Assembly: GCA_031378345.1 (NCBI GenBank)
Contig: JANNDY010000036.1
Location: 1 to 64,000 of the forward strand
Reading direction: 5' to 3'
Source: Emticicia sp031378345
GTDB taxonomy: Bacteria; Bacteroidota; Bacteroidia; Cytophagales; Spirosomataceae
DNA length: 64,000 nt
The translations under genes were made by a program, and so were the position numbers. Positions 1-9,372 of this stretch are shown here, in pieces. The stretch's first letter is position 1; each line of letters starts with the position of its first letter. A model generated the notes under the pieces. That model was not told the origin of the DNA. It did not search any database and saw only the letters and a program-made list of their open reading frames with translations.

Positions 1-3000
1 AAGTTTAACACCAACAGCTGACTATGCCAATAATATTAATGCAGGAACTGCAACAGCATCTTATACTTATGCAGAAAATGCCAATTATTTAGGAAGTACA
101 GATAGTGAAGATTTCTCAATTGGTAAATTCCCACTAACAATAACAGTCAACAACCAAGCAGCCTGCCAAGCGACAGCATTACCTTTAGGGGTTACAAATG
201 GCACTGCATTTACATACGCTCCATTAGTATTACCAAATAGTGAAACATTAACTAATGTAACCTTAACAACAAGTACAGCAGTTGCTGGTGCAATTCCAAT
301 AGTACCAACTTTAGCAATTGGAGGCATGGGCTTCTTGGCAAGTAATTACGATATCACATATATCAATGGAATATTCACTGTTTACCCATCAGCCTCACAA
401 GCAAATGCGGGACCAGCTACTATCACTTCTTGCCCTGGAATACCAGTACAATTAGGAGCCACTCCATTATTATCTAATGCAAGCGTTATTGAAACTGGTA
501 CTTGGACAGTAATTGCCTCTCCTGGTGCTTCAACAGTAGGTGCAGGACTTTTCCAAACAACAGGTATGGGAGCAGCATTAAATGACCCATTAGCAACCTT
601 CATTCCATTACAAAGTTTTGGAAATTATACATTACGTTGGACAGTAACAACTGACAATAATTGTACGCCTTCTTCTGATGATGTTGTAATTAACTTAGAA
701 GATGCAACACCACCAACTTTTACTAATCCAACTATACATTTCCCTGCACAAACATTGTATGTAGGGGGAAGTTGTACAGCACCTAAATCAGGTATATTGA
801 TAACAAGCGTAACAGCAGCAATGACCTCAGATAATTGCGGCGTTCAATCAGTTACAAATAATTATGCAAGTTTGGGTACAGACTTAGCATTAGGCACATA
901 TAACCTTGTTTGGACAGTAAAAGATTTTGCGAATCTTACTACTACTTATAACCAAGTAATAACAGTCATTGATAATACAAAACCAGTTATTGCAGCTTGC
1001 CCAACAACAGTAACAGTAACACCAGCTGCTGGTCAGTGTACGCAAACAGCTACGTGGACAGAGCCATCAGCAACAGATAACTGTACTTTATCGGGAAGTT
1101 TAGTTTGGTCTAAAACTGTATTATTGAATGGCGTAGGAACACCAATAACTGTACTTCCAGGTCAAACATTCCCTGTGGGTACTCACGCAGTAACTTATAC
1201 TGCCACAGATGCAGCAAACAATACCTCATTGGCTTGCACATTTAATGTTGTTGTTAATCCTAACACAACAGCAATGACAGTTATCTCTGGTGGCGGTACA
1301 GTTTGTGCAGATGCAACTTTACCTAACTTGACATTTACTTCGGTAGGTACTGGTCCTTGGGCGATTGTTTATTCTGATGGTACGAATACTTATAATACTT
1401 CTGCGACTACATCTCCATTCTCAATTGAAGCACCTGCTCCAACGAGTGCAGGTACGCTTACTTTCACTATTACTTCGGTAACAAGTGGTAGTGGTTGTGT
1501 AGGTACCGGTTCTGGTAGTGCGGAGGTGGTTGTAACTCCATTAACAGCTATTACAACACAACCATTGACAGCTACCTATTGCAAAGATGCTACTCCAACT
1601 GACCTTTCAGTTGCAGCCAGTGGCACAGGAACTATAACTTATGAATGGTTTAGCAACACAAGTAATAGCAATACAGGAGGTACATCAGTTGGAAATGGTG
1701 CAACATTTACACCACCAACAACAGCAACAGGTTCGATTTGGTATTATGCAGTTGCCACAAGTCCAACTTGTAATGCTGTGCCGAGCGATGCTGTTGAAGT
1801 TAAAATCAATCCTCTCCCAACAGCATCAATAGCTGTTGATGTACCAGCTATTTGTCAAAATGGAGCATCACCAGTAATTACATTTACAGGTACAAATGGA
1901 ACTGCTAATTATACATTTACTTATAAAATTGGTTTAACAGGAAGCAACCAAACTATTGTTTCATCTGGCAACACTGCCACACTCAATATACCAACAAGTG
2001 CAGCAGGTATGCAAGAGTATATACTCATAAGCGTTGCAGATGCAAATACGTGTAGCCAAGCTCAACCGCAAAGCTTACCTATAACTATCTGGCCTTTGGC
2101 AACAATAGCTGCTGCAGGTACAGATATGACAGCTTGTCCGGGTATAGCATTTAGCTTAGGAGCAACGCCTCTAACGGTTGGACAAGGTACATGGACAGTT
2201 GTTTCTTCTCCGGGTATTCCATCAGGTGCAGGTACATTCTCAGATATTCATAGCCCAACTTCAACTTTCACAACTGCACAAGGTTTAGGATTATATACTT
2301 TCAAATGGACTGTAATAGACCTTGCTCATGGTTGTGGTGGCTCAAATGATGATGTAACAGTAACAATTCAAGATGCAACACCACCAACGTTTGTAGCTGC
2401 CGTTGGAACAACAACTCTGCTTCCAATATCAATTATAGCAAATAATGCAGGTTGTACAGCATCGCAAGCATCAATTCAAGCTCTTTTACCTTTACCTGCA
2501 AATTACTTAGCTTTGGCAATAGATAATTGTGGGGGTGTTCAGTCTGTTACAAATAATTTGGCTTCATTGCCTTTAACTGTTGGAAATCACAACCTTGTTT
2601 GGACAGCAAAAGATTTTGCTAATAACACTACTACTTATACCCAAGTAATTACAGTTACAAATCCAGTAACGGTAGTAACAGTAGCACCAGACGCAGTTTG
2701 TTCACCAAGCACAGTAAATTTAACTGCATCAGCTGTTACAACTGGTTCTACTTCTGGTTTAACATTTACTTTCTTTACCGATGCAATAGCTACTGTAACA
2801 TTGGCAAATCCTGATATGGTTGCTACAAGTGGCACATATTATATCAAAGGAACTAATGCAAATGGTTGTAGTGATGTGAAACCTGTAACAGTAACAGTTA
2901 ATGCTCAACCAGTGGCAGGAATCACGCCAGTCTCTGCAACATTGACTTGTACTTCTCCAACAATAACTTTAACTGCAACTGGTGGTGGTACTTATCAATG

Positions 3001-6000
3001 GTCTATTGGTTCAACAATGTTAGGGACAAATGCTGAACAAATGGTTTCGGCTGGAGGTACTTATGTTGTAACTGTTACCAATGCGAATAATTGCACCGCA
3101 ACGGCGAGTATTGAAGTAATGGAAAACAAAGCTGCACCAATGCCAGGAATTACAAATGCTAATGCAACAATTTGTAGTGGCTCATCTGTAAGTTTATTTG
3201 CAGCAGGCACAAGCATAACATCTTATTCTTGGTCAGGACCAAATTCATTTACTTCATCAAGTACAACGAACCCATCAATAATGATTCTGAATGCTCAAAC
3301 TACTGCAACAGGTACGTATACTCTTACTGTTGCTTATGCCAATGGTTGCACAGCTACAGCAAATTCAAGTGTAACTGTTAATCAAACGCCAACAGCAGTT
3401 GTTACTGGTAATTTAGCTCTGAATTGTACTACACCAAGTACAACCTTGACAGCAACTGGAGGAGGCACTTATTTATGGGGAAATGGCGAGACTACTTCAA
3501 CATTGGCAGTAAGTACAGCAGGAACATTTAGCGTAGTTGTAAGTATGGGAGGCTGTACGAGTTCGGCAAGCGTAACAACGACTTTAGACAATGCAACACC
3601 AACAGCAAGCATTACAAATAATAATGGTTTAGCTCTAAACTGTACTGCACCAAGTACAATATTAACAGCAGCAGGTGGTGGTACTTATTCATGGTCTAAT
3701 TCATTAGGAACAAATGCAAGTATAACAGTTTCAACAGCAGGAACATTTGTAGTAACTGTTAATGGAGCAAATGGTTGTACGAGTACAGCAAGTGTAACCA
3801 CTACTTTGAATAATACAGCACCAGCGGTTACTATAAGTGGAAATACAGCATTAAATTGTTCAACGCCAAGTACAACATTGGTAGCAAGCGGTACACTCCC
3901 ATCTTATGTTTGGACTGGTGGAACAACAGGCAATAGTTTGGTAGTAACAACCACAGGAACATTCGTAGTAACTGTTACTGGAGCAAATGGTTGTACAGCA
4001 ACTGCAAGTGTAACAACGACTTTGGATAATATGGCTCCAATAGCAAATATTACTGGAAATTTGGCATTAAATTGTTCAACGCCAACAACAACCTTGACAG
4101 CAACTGGCACAGGAACATCATACCTTTGGACTGGTGGCTCAACGGCTTCAACATTAACTGTAATTGCCTCAGGAACTTACATGGTAACTGTTTCGACTGC
4201 CAATGGCTGTACAGCAACTGCAAGTGTAGCAGTAAGTTTGGATAATACAACGCCATCTGATTTAATTACAAATAGCAATGGTTTGGCATTGAATTGTGCA
4301 ACACCAAGTACAACTTTGACAGCAACTGGTACAGGAACATATTTGTGGGGAATGGGCGAAACGACTTCAAGTATAGTAGTAAGTACAGCAGGAACATTTA
4401 TGGTCACTGTAACAGGGGAGAATGGTTGCACAGCAACAGCAAGTGTAACAACAACTTTGGACAGTACAACACCAACAGCAAGTATTACCAATAATAATGG
4501 TTTGGCTCTAAATTGTACGACACAAAGTACAACTTTAACAGCAACTGGCGGTGGGGCTTATATGTGGTCTAATGCTTTAGGAACAAATGCAAGCATCACA
4601 GTTTCTACGGCAGGAACATTTGTAGTAACTGTAACAGGAGCAAATGGTTGTACGAGTACAGCAAGTGTAACCACAACTTTAGATGGTACAACACCAACAA
4701 TTGTACTTACACAAGCACCTGTAAATATTTGTGATTTTGTTAGTCCTGTTATATTAACAGCTACTGGCGGAGGCACTTATCTTTGGTCAAATGGTGCAAC
4801 ATCTTCAACTATAACAGTGAATGGGATGATGCCAACACCCTATACCGTAACAGTTACATCTCCAAATGGCTGTACTGCAACAGCAAGCATTGTTCCATTG
4901 CCAAATGTATTACCTCCGCCATTGGTACATATTAATAATGATAATGGATTAGCTCTAAATTGTACTATCACAAGTACCACATTAACAGCAGGTGGTCCAG
5001 TAATATCTTTCCTTTGGTCAACTGGACAAACTACTCCAAGTTTGACAGTAATGAGTGCAGGTACATACAGTGTTACAGGTACGAACATGAATGGTTGCAC
5101 AGCAACTGCAAGTGTAACTGTAACTTTGGATAATACATTATCAACAAACATTACTTCAGATAATGGTTTAGCTCTGAATTGTACAACACCAACAACAACG
5201 CTGACTGCAACTGGCGGTGGAACATATATGTGGGGAACTGGAGAAACTACTTCTACTTTAGTCGTTTCTACTGCTGGAACTTTCAGCGTAACGGTTACTG
5301 GAACAAATGGTTGCACAGCAACTGCAAGTGTAATTACGACTTTGGATAATACAACGCCAACAGCAAGTATTACAGGAGATTTAGCTCTGAATTGTACAAC
5401 ACCAACAACAACGCTGACTGCAACTGGCGGTGGAACTTATATGTGGGGAACTGGAGAAACTACTTCTACTTTAGTCGTTTCTACTGCTGGAACATTCAGC
5501 GTAACGGTTACTGGAACAAATGGTTGCACAGCAACTGCAAGTGCAATTACTACTTTGGATAATACAACGCCAACAGCAAGTATCACTGGAAACTTAGCTC
5601 TGAATTGTGCAACACCAACAACCACGCTGACAGCAACAGGTGGTGGTACTTATCTATGGGGAAGCGGCGAAACTACTTCAACAATAGTAGTAAGTACGGC
5701 GGGAACATTCAGCGTAACGGTTACTGGAACAAATGGTTGCACAGCAACTGCAAGTGCAATTACAACTTTGGATAATACAACGCCAACAGCAAGTATCACT
5801 GGAAACTTAGCTCTGAATTGTACTACACCAACAACAACATTGACAGCAACTGGCGGTGGTACATACATGTGGGGAACTGGACAAACTACTTCAACATTAG
5901 TAGTAAGTACGGCTGGAACTTTCAGCGTAACGGTTACTGGAACAAATGGTTGCACAGCAACTGCAAGTGTAGAAACTACTTTAGATAATACACCTCCAAT

Positions 6001-6664
6001 TGTTGGAATTACTGGAAACTTAGCATTGACTTGTACAACACCAAGTACAACGTTGACAGCTTTTGGTACGGGTATAAGTTATTTATGGACAGGCGGATCA
6101 ACAGCAGCAACATTGCAAGTTACAACAGCAGGTACATACATGCTAACAGTAACTGAGGCAAACGGTTGTACAGCAACAGCAAGTGTAGTAGCAACTTTAA
6201 ATAATACTCCTCCTATTTTGGTAATAACAAACCCTGCGACAGTGGCAACACCAAGTACCGTTAATTTAACTTTAGCTGCAGTAACAGTTGGAAGTACATT
6301 ACCAGTCGGTACAGTATTAAGTTATCATACTGATATGGCAGGAACAATTGCTTTACCAACTCCAGCGGCGGTTGCGGTTTCTGGTACTTATTATATCAAA
6401 GCAACTGCACCAAATGGCTGCGTTGATATTAAAGCAGTGGTGGTAACGATAGGCACTTGTCCTGAAAATTTAGTTTTGGTTAGTCCAGCAGATGATTACT
6501 CAAATGCACAAACAAAACAAGCAAGTGCAACAATTACGGCAACCAACAAAGTAAATACTGGAGCAAATGTGTTATACAAAGCAGGAAATTCGGTAACGTT
6601 ACTTCCAGGCTTTAAAGCAGATAGCGGAGCAATATTTAAAGCAGAAATAGGTGGATGTAATTAA
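1..6664 (+). CDS. Giant secreted Ig-like/HYR repeat protein (5' end outside window)
   Basis: The frame is open from base 2 to the stop at 6662-6664 with no start in the window, so about 2,220 C-terminal residues of a longer protein are present; the ATG at 326 is only internal. Modules in order: an MBG-like block (about 2-400), HYR-type domains (about 700-955, 970-1255, 2370-2660, each opening DATPP or DNTKP), Ig/PKD-like stretches, then about fourteen Ig-like repeats of some 71 residues (2920-6210) with recurring ALNC, TATGGGTY and NGCTATASV, and a final module (about 6460-6664) with YKAGNSVTLLPGF ending Gly-Cys-Asn. It is rich in Thr, Ser and Ala and has no enzymatic motif. I infer an exported adhesin or matrix protein. 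The C-terminus resembles the GCX-COOH type of Bacteroidota surface proteins, from memory, rather than a classical T9SS domain. A terminator follows at 6687-6722. Confidence 0.85.
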   Translation, partial: SLTPTADYANNINAGTATASYTYAENANYLGSTDSEDFSIGKFPLTITVNNQAACQATALPLGVTNGTAFTYAPLVLPNSETLTNVTLTTSTAVAGAIPIVPTLAIGGMGFLASNYDITYINGIFTVYPSASQANAGPATITSCPGIPVQLGATPLLSNASVIETGTWTVIASPGASTVGAGLFQTTGMGAALNDPLATFIPLQSFGNYTLRWTVTTDNNCTPSSDDVVINLEDATPPTFTNPTIHFPAQTLYVGGSCTAPKSGILITSVTAAMTSDNCGVQSVTNNYASLGTDLALGTYNLVWTVKDFANLTTTYNQVITVIDNTKPVIAACPTTVTVTPAAGQCTQTATWTEPSATDNCTLSGSLVWSKTVLLNGVGTPITVLPGQTFPVGTHAVTYTATDAANNTSLACTFNVVVNPNTTAMTVISGGGTVCADATLPNLTFTSVGTGPWAIVYSDGTNTYNTSATTSPFSIEAPAPTSAGTLTFTITSVTSGSGCVGTGSGSAEVVVTPLTAITTQPLTATYCKDATPTDLSVAASGTGTITYEWFSNTSNSNTGGTSVGNGATFTPPTTATGSIWYYAVATSPTCNAVPSDAVEVKINPLPTASIAVDVPAICQNGASPVITFTGTNGTANYTFTYKIGLTGSNQTIVSSGNTATLNIPTSAAGMQEYILISVADANTCSQAQPQSLPITIWPLATIAAAGTDMTACPGIAFSLGATPLTVGQGTWTVVSSPGIPSGAGTFSDIHSPTSTFTTAQGLGLYTFKWTVIDLAHGCGGSNDDVTVTIQDATPPTFVAAVGTTTLLPISIIANNAGCTASQASIQALLPLPANYLALAIDNCGGVQSVTNNLASLPLTVGNHNLVWTAKDFANNTTTYTQVITVTNPVTVVTVAPDAVCSPSTVNLTASAVTTGSTSGLTFTFFTDAIATVTLANPDMVATSGTYYIKGTNANGCSDVKPVTVTVNAQPVAGITPVSATLTCTSPTITLTATGGGTYQWSIGSTMLGTNAEQMVSAGGTYVVTVTNANNCTATASIEVMENKAAPMPGITNANATICSGSSVSLFAAGTSITSYSWSGPNSFTSSSTTNPSIMILNAQTTATGTYTLTVAYANGCTATANSSVTVNQTPTAVVTGNLALNCTTPSTTLTATGGGTYLWGNGETTSTLAVSTAGTFSVVVSMGGCTSSASVTTTLDNATPTASITNNNGLALNCTAPSTILTAAGGGTYSWSNSLGTNASITVSTAGTFVVTVNGANGCTSTASVTTTLNNTAPAVTISGNTALNCSTPSTTLVASGTLPSYVWTGGTTGNSLVVTTTGTFVVTVTGANGCTATASVTTTLDNMAPIANITGNLALNCSTPTTTLTATGTGTSYLWTGGSTASTLTVIASGTYMVTVSTANGCTATASVAVSLDNTTPSDLITNSNGLALNCATPSTTLTATGTGTYLWGMGETTSSIVVSTAGTFMVTVTGENGCTATASVTTTLDSTTPTASITNNNGLALNCTTQSTTLTATGGGAYMWSNALGTNASITVSTAGTFVVTVTGANGCTSTASVTTTLDGTTPTIVLTQAPVNICDFVSPVILTATGGGTYLWSNGATSSTITVNGMMPTPYTVTVTSPNGCTATASIVPLPNVLPPPLVHINNDNGLALNCTITSTTLTAGGPVISFLWSTGQTTPSLTVMSAGTYSVTGTNMNGCTATASVTVTLDNTLSTNITSDNGLALNCTTPTTTLTATGGGTYMWGTGETTSTLVVSTAGTFSVTVTGTNGCTATASVITTLDNTTPTASITGDLALNCTTPTTTLTATGGGTYMWGTGETTSTLVVSTAGTFSVTVTGTNGCTATASAITTLDNTTPTASITGNLALNCATPTTTLTATGGGTYLWGSGETTSTIVVSTAGTFSVTVTGTNGCTATASAITTLDNTTPTASITGNLALNCTTPTTTLTATGGGTYMWGTGQTTSTLVVSTAGTFSVTVTGTNGCTATASVETTLDNTPPIVGITGNLALTCTTPSTTLTAFGTGISYLWTGGSTAATLQVTTAGTYMLTVTEANGCTATASVVATLNNTPPILVITNPATVATPSTVNLTLAAVTVGSTLPVGTVLSYHTDMAGTIALPTPAAVAVSGTYYIKATAPNGCVDIKAVVVTIGTCPENLVLVSPADDYSNAQTKQASATITATNKVNTGANVLYKAGNSVTLLPGFKADSGAIFKAEIGGCN
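5135..5989 (+). repeat. Near-identical 213-bp tandem repeats in the adhesin gene
   Basis: Four consecutive Ig-like units are almost identical at DNA level. Equivalent positions fall at 5135, 5351, 5564, 5777 and 5990, giving spacings of 216, 213, 213 and 213 bp (72, 71, 71 and 71 codons). Upstream units are more diverged and one, near 4700-4900, is degenerate. The homogeneity points to recent duplication or gene conversion, so copy number may vary between strains and short-read assemblies may collapse it. Confidence 0.9.
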
Positions 6665-6686
6665 AAATAATACATAGTTAATTAAC

Positions 6687-6722
6687 AAAAATGCCATCCC
6701 AGCTATCTGGAATGGCATTTTT
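6687..6722. terminator. Hairpin terminator between convergent genes
   Basis: An 11-bp perfect stem (AAAAATGCCAT with ATGGCATTTTT) with an additional inner CCAG/CTGG pairing lies between the end of the adhesin gene and the end of the channel gene. The A-rich 5' side and T-rich 3' side suit termination from both directions. Confidence 0.8.
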
Positions 6723-6743
6723 GTTTGGATTTAAACTAAAAAT

Positions 6744-7544
6744 TTAATGTAATTCTTCACCACAATGCGGACATATTTTCTTTCGTTTGTCGCCTTGTTC
6801 CCTTATTTGTTCGGCAAAGCCTGATGCCAAAATACCTGTTGGCAAAGCAAAAATAGCAACACCAAGAATGGCAATAATTCCACCTAAAAACTTACCGAAA
6901 GGCGTAATCGGGTGCAAGTCACCATAGCCAACAGTTGTCATAGTATTTACGCCCCACCACATCGCCTGAGGAATACTCGAAAAGGCTCGTGGCTGAGCTT
7001 CATGCTCGACATAATAAACTAAACTCGATGAAATAATTAGCATGAAAATAATGAAAACCATACTCAAAATTAATTCTTCTTGTTTTTCTTTCAAAACTCT
7101 CTGAATTACACGTAGGGCATGAAAATATTTACTTACACGAAACAAACGTAACATTCTGAGTAAGCGAAGAATACGAATAAAAGCTAAATCTGTCAAGAAA
7201 AACGACAAGAAAAAAGGTAAAATAGCTAACAAATCTATCAAACCCCAAGCTGAAAATATGAAGCGAAATCTACCAGAAATTGGATGCTTATATTGCTCAT
7301 TTTCAACACATGACCAAAGCCTAAGTATATATTCGATAGTAAAAATTATGACTGAAAATACCTCAAAATCAAGAAAATAAGGGTCATAATTTTGCTTTAT
7401 TTCTGGAACTGTGTGCAAGATAATTGCAATGGTATTGAGAAAAATTATAAGGGTCAGAAAAAGATTAATAACGAAGCCAATACCATTTTTTTGTCGAAGT
7501 GAGATTTCGAGCGTATCATGAATTTGTTTTCGGAGTGAAGGCAT
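6744..7544 (-). CDS. Voltage-gated-type potassium channel (ion transporter family)
   Basis: A 266-residue inner-membrane protein with six predicted membrane segments. S1 is near residues 22-44, S2 near 59-79, S3 near 97-117, an arginine-rich S4 at about 121-146 (RILRLLRMLRLFRV), S5 near 156-179 and S6 near 217-242. The pore loop carries the K+ selectivity signature TTVGYGD at 203-209. The tail ends with a CPHCGE knuckle (CxxC at 258-261), which may bind a metal. There is no cyclic-nucleotide or RCK domain. By family it should form a tetrameric K+ channel. The ATG at 7544 starts a short cytoplasmic helix before S1. It is a single gene, divergent from the LD-carboxypeptidase gene. Confidence 0.88.
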   Translation of the reverse strand: MPSLRKQIHDTLEISLRQKNGIGFVINLFLTLIIFLNTIAIILHTVPEIKQNYDPYFLDFEVFSVIIFTIEYILRLWSCVENEQYKHPISGRFRFIFSAWGLIDLLAILPFFLSFFLTDLAFIRILRLLRMLRLFRVSKYFHALRVIQRVLKEKQEELILSMVFIIFMLIISSSLVYYVEHEAQPRAFSSIPQAMWWGVNTMTTVGYGDLHPITPFGKFLGGIIAILGVAIFALPTGILASGFAEQIREQGDKRKKICPHCGEELH

Positions 7545-7680
7545 ACGATTGGCTGTTTTTGCTTTTGTTAATAATTTTCAAAACTCATTAATCATTTCCA
7601 TAAAATTAGTTGAAATATTTTGATTCTGAATATAATCTCGTAAATTCGTTCCTATGATTTCATCGTAATTCCCATTAAAA

Positions 7681-8739
7681 ATGTTTTCTAATTCTTCAAA
7701 AACTTCTCGCAGAAACTTTCTTAGTGCCTCATTATTAGCTACTTATGGATTCACAAACATGAACTTCCTTACTTTTAATGACAAACTAAAAACCATCAAA
7801 CCCGCAGCCTTAAAGAAAGGTGATACAATTGGTTTGGTTTGCCCCGCCTATTCTGCTTTTATCAAAGAAGAAGTACAAATCGCCATTGAAGGTTTGCAAG
7901 TGATGGGTTTTAAAGTGGTTCAAGGAAAGCATATTTTCGACCGTTATGGTTACTTGGCAGGAAAAGATGAAGACCGTGCCGCAGACATCAATGAAATGTT
8001 TGCTGATAATAAAATTGATGCAATCATGGCAATGCACGGAGGCTGGGGTTGTGCCAGAATTTTGCCCCTTTTAGACTACGAACTCATCAAGAAAAACCCC
8101 AAAGTATTTATTGGTTATAGCGACATAACTGCCTTATTATTAGGTATTTACAGTCAAACTGGACTCGTTACTTTTCACGGACCCGTTGGTTCTTCTACTT
8201 GGAATAATTTTTCGGTTGAGTATTTCAAAAATACATTAATTGAAGGAAATGCTACCAAAATGACTAATCCTGTAAGAAAAGGAGATAGTTTGGTACAAAT
8301 GGAAGACCGAATTATTACCATTAATTCGGGTAAAGCAACGGGCAAATTAATAGGTGGAAACCTGACGGTGCTTTCACATATTCTTGGCTCAAAATATGTC
8401 CCAGATTTCACAGGAGCAATTTTATTTCTTGAAGATGTGCAAGAAGACACTTATCGCATTGACCGCATGATTACGCAATTAAAATTAGCTGGAATTTTGA
8501 ACCAAATTGCAGGTTTTGTTTTCGGAAAATGTACCGACTGCCCCCCATCCAAAGGGAATTATGGCTCGCTTACACTCGAAGATATTTTTGAAGACCACAT
8601 CAAACCACTCAAAATTCCAGCATTTTCGGGAGCAATGATTGGACATATCAAAGATAAATTTACTGTACCCATTGGCATCGAAGCCATCATTGATGCCGAC
8701 GAAGGAATTATAAAATTGAAAGAATCGGCGGTTTTGTAG
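7681..8739 (+). CDS. LD-carboxypeptidase (S66 family) with Tat-like signal
   Basis: 352 residues. Family members (LdcA/MccF) cleave the terminal D-Ala from L,D-linked tetrapeptides during murein recycling. The catalytic elements are visible: nucleophile Ser147 in GYSD, Glu251 in FLEDVQED and His322 in GHIKD. The N-terminus has SRRNFL at residues 9-14 followed by a short hydrophobic stretch, which matches a twin-arginine export signal. This would place the enzyme in the periplasm or envelope, unlike cytoplasmic E. coli LdcA. The mature part begins near residue 35. No operon partner is adjacent. MccF-type self-immunity is an alternative role for the fold, but no microcin genes are nearby. Confidence 0.88.
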   Translation: MFSNSSKTSRRNFLSASLLATYGFTNMNFLTFNDKLKTIKPAALKKGDTIGLVCPAYSAFIKEEVQIAIEGLQVMGFKVVQGKHIFDRYGYLAGKDEDRAADINEMFADNKIDAIMAMHGGWGCARILPLLDYELIKKNPKVFIGYSDITALLLGIYSQTGLVTFHGPVGSSTWNNFSVEYFKNTLIEGNATKMTNPVRKGDSLVQMEDRIITINSGKATGKLIGGNLTVLSHILGSKYVPDFTGAILFLEDVQEDTYRIDRMITQLKLAGILNQIAGFVFGKCTDCPPSKGNYGSLTLEDIFEDHIKPLKIPAFSGAMIGHIKDKFTVPIGIEAIIDADEGIIKLKESAVL

Positions 8740-8868
8740 TTGCTAAGAACTTATTTTGAAATTTTTGATTTAGTAAAAAAAATCTTTATCGTTTTAAACC
8801 TTTTGTATGCTTCTTGAATCAAAGAAACATAATTCAAAAAAACTATCAATTTTAAACCAATTTAAAAC

Positions 8869-9255
8869 ATGAAAACTACAATCAAATTACTCGGATTTGC
8901 TCTTGCATTAACAACTTTTTCAACAATTAATGCTCAGGCACAGGCTCGCCACGACCGCAGAGAAGATGTGCGTGACCATCGTGAAGATGTACGTGATAAA
9001 AAAGAAGACCGTAAAGACAAAGCCGAAGACCGACGTGATAAGGCTGAGGATATTCGTGATAAAAAAGAAGACATCAGAGATGCCAAACATAATGGTGGGA
9101 AAAAAGATCGTTTGGAATATATTAGAGATGCCAAAGAGGATGTGCGTGATGCAAAAGAAGATGTGAAAGACAAAAAAGAAGATAAAAGAGATAGAAAAGA
9201 AGATGTCCGTGATAGAAAAGAAGACCGCCGTGATAGACGTAGAGGTTCTTATTGA
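8869..9255 (+). CDS. Small exported protein of charged heptad repeats
   Basis: 128 residues: a Sec signal peptide (about 1-26, ending AQAQA) and then almost only charged residues. The mature part is built from eleven seven-residue units of the form x-(K/R)-E-D-x-(K/R)-D, broken once by a different segment around residues 67-82 (HNGGKKDRLEY). Regular Asp/Glu and Lys/Arg spacing predicts i to i+4 salt bridges and a long single alpha helix without a hydrophobic coiled-coil stripe. Similar charged repeat proteins occur as hypotheticals in Bacteroidota, but I know no function. It is monocistronic, with a hairpin terminator at 9318-9352. Two overlapping open frames are by-products of the repeat. 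Confidence 0.8.
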   Translation: MKTTIKLLGFALALTTFSTINAQAQARHDRREDVRDHREDVRDKKEDRKDKAEDRRDKAEDIRDKKEDIRDAKHNGGKKDRLEYIRDAKEDVRDAKEDVKDKKEDKRDRKEDVRDRKEDRRDRRRGSY

Positions 9256-9317
9256 AATGTCTGCAGCCCACAGTCAATAGACGACTGGTGCATTAAAATT
9301 TAAGTATTTTGTAGAGC

Positions 9318-9352
9318 CAAAAGGTGAGTTTAATATCACTTTTTGTCTTTTT
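9318..9352 (+). terminator. Rho-independent terminator after the heptad-repeat gene
   Basis: A 10-bp stem with one G-U pair (9318-9327 with 9336-9345), an 8-nt loop and a T-rich run following on the plus strand. Confidence 0.65.
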
Positions 9353-9372
9353 TATGAAAAATAGATAACTTT

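Noticed and set aside
4177..5955. Long minus-strand open frames at 4177-4491, 4840-5316 and 5650-5955
   Set aside because: They repeat with the 213-bp units of the plus-strand adhesin and arise because its codons give few antisense stops; there is no start context or family similarity.
5135..5989. Regular direct repeats resembling a CRISPR array
   Set aside because: The 213-bp units are coding, in frame and without short unique spacers; no cas genes are near.
8930..9173. Alternative open frames overlapping the heptad-repeat gene on both strands
   Set aside because: Only the 8869-9255 frame has a signal peptide and regular repeat; the others are shadows of low-complexity codons.
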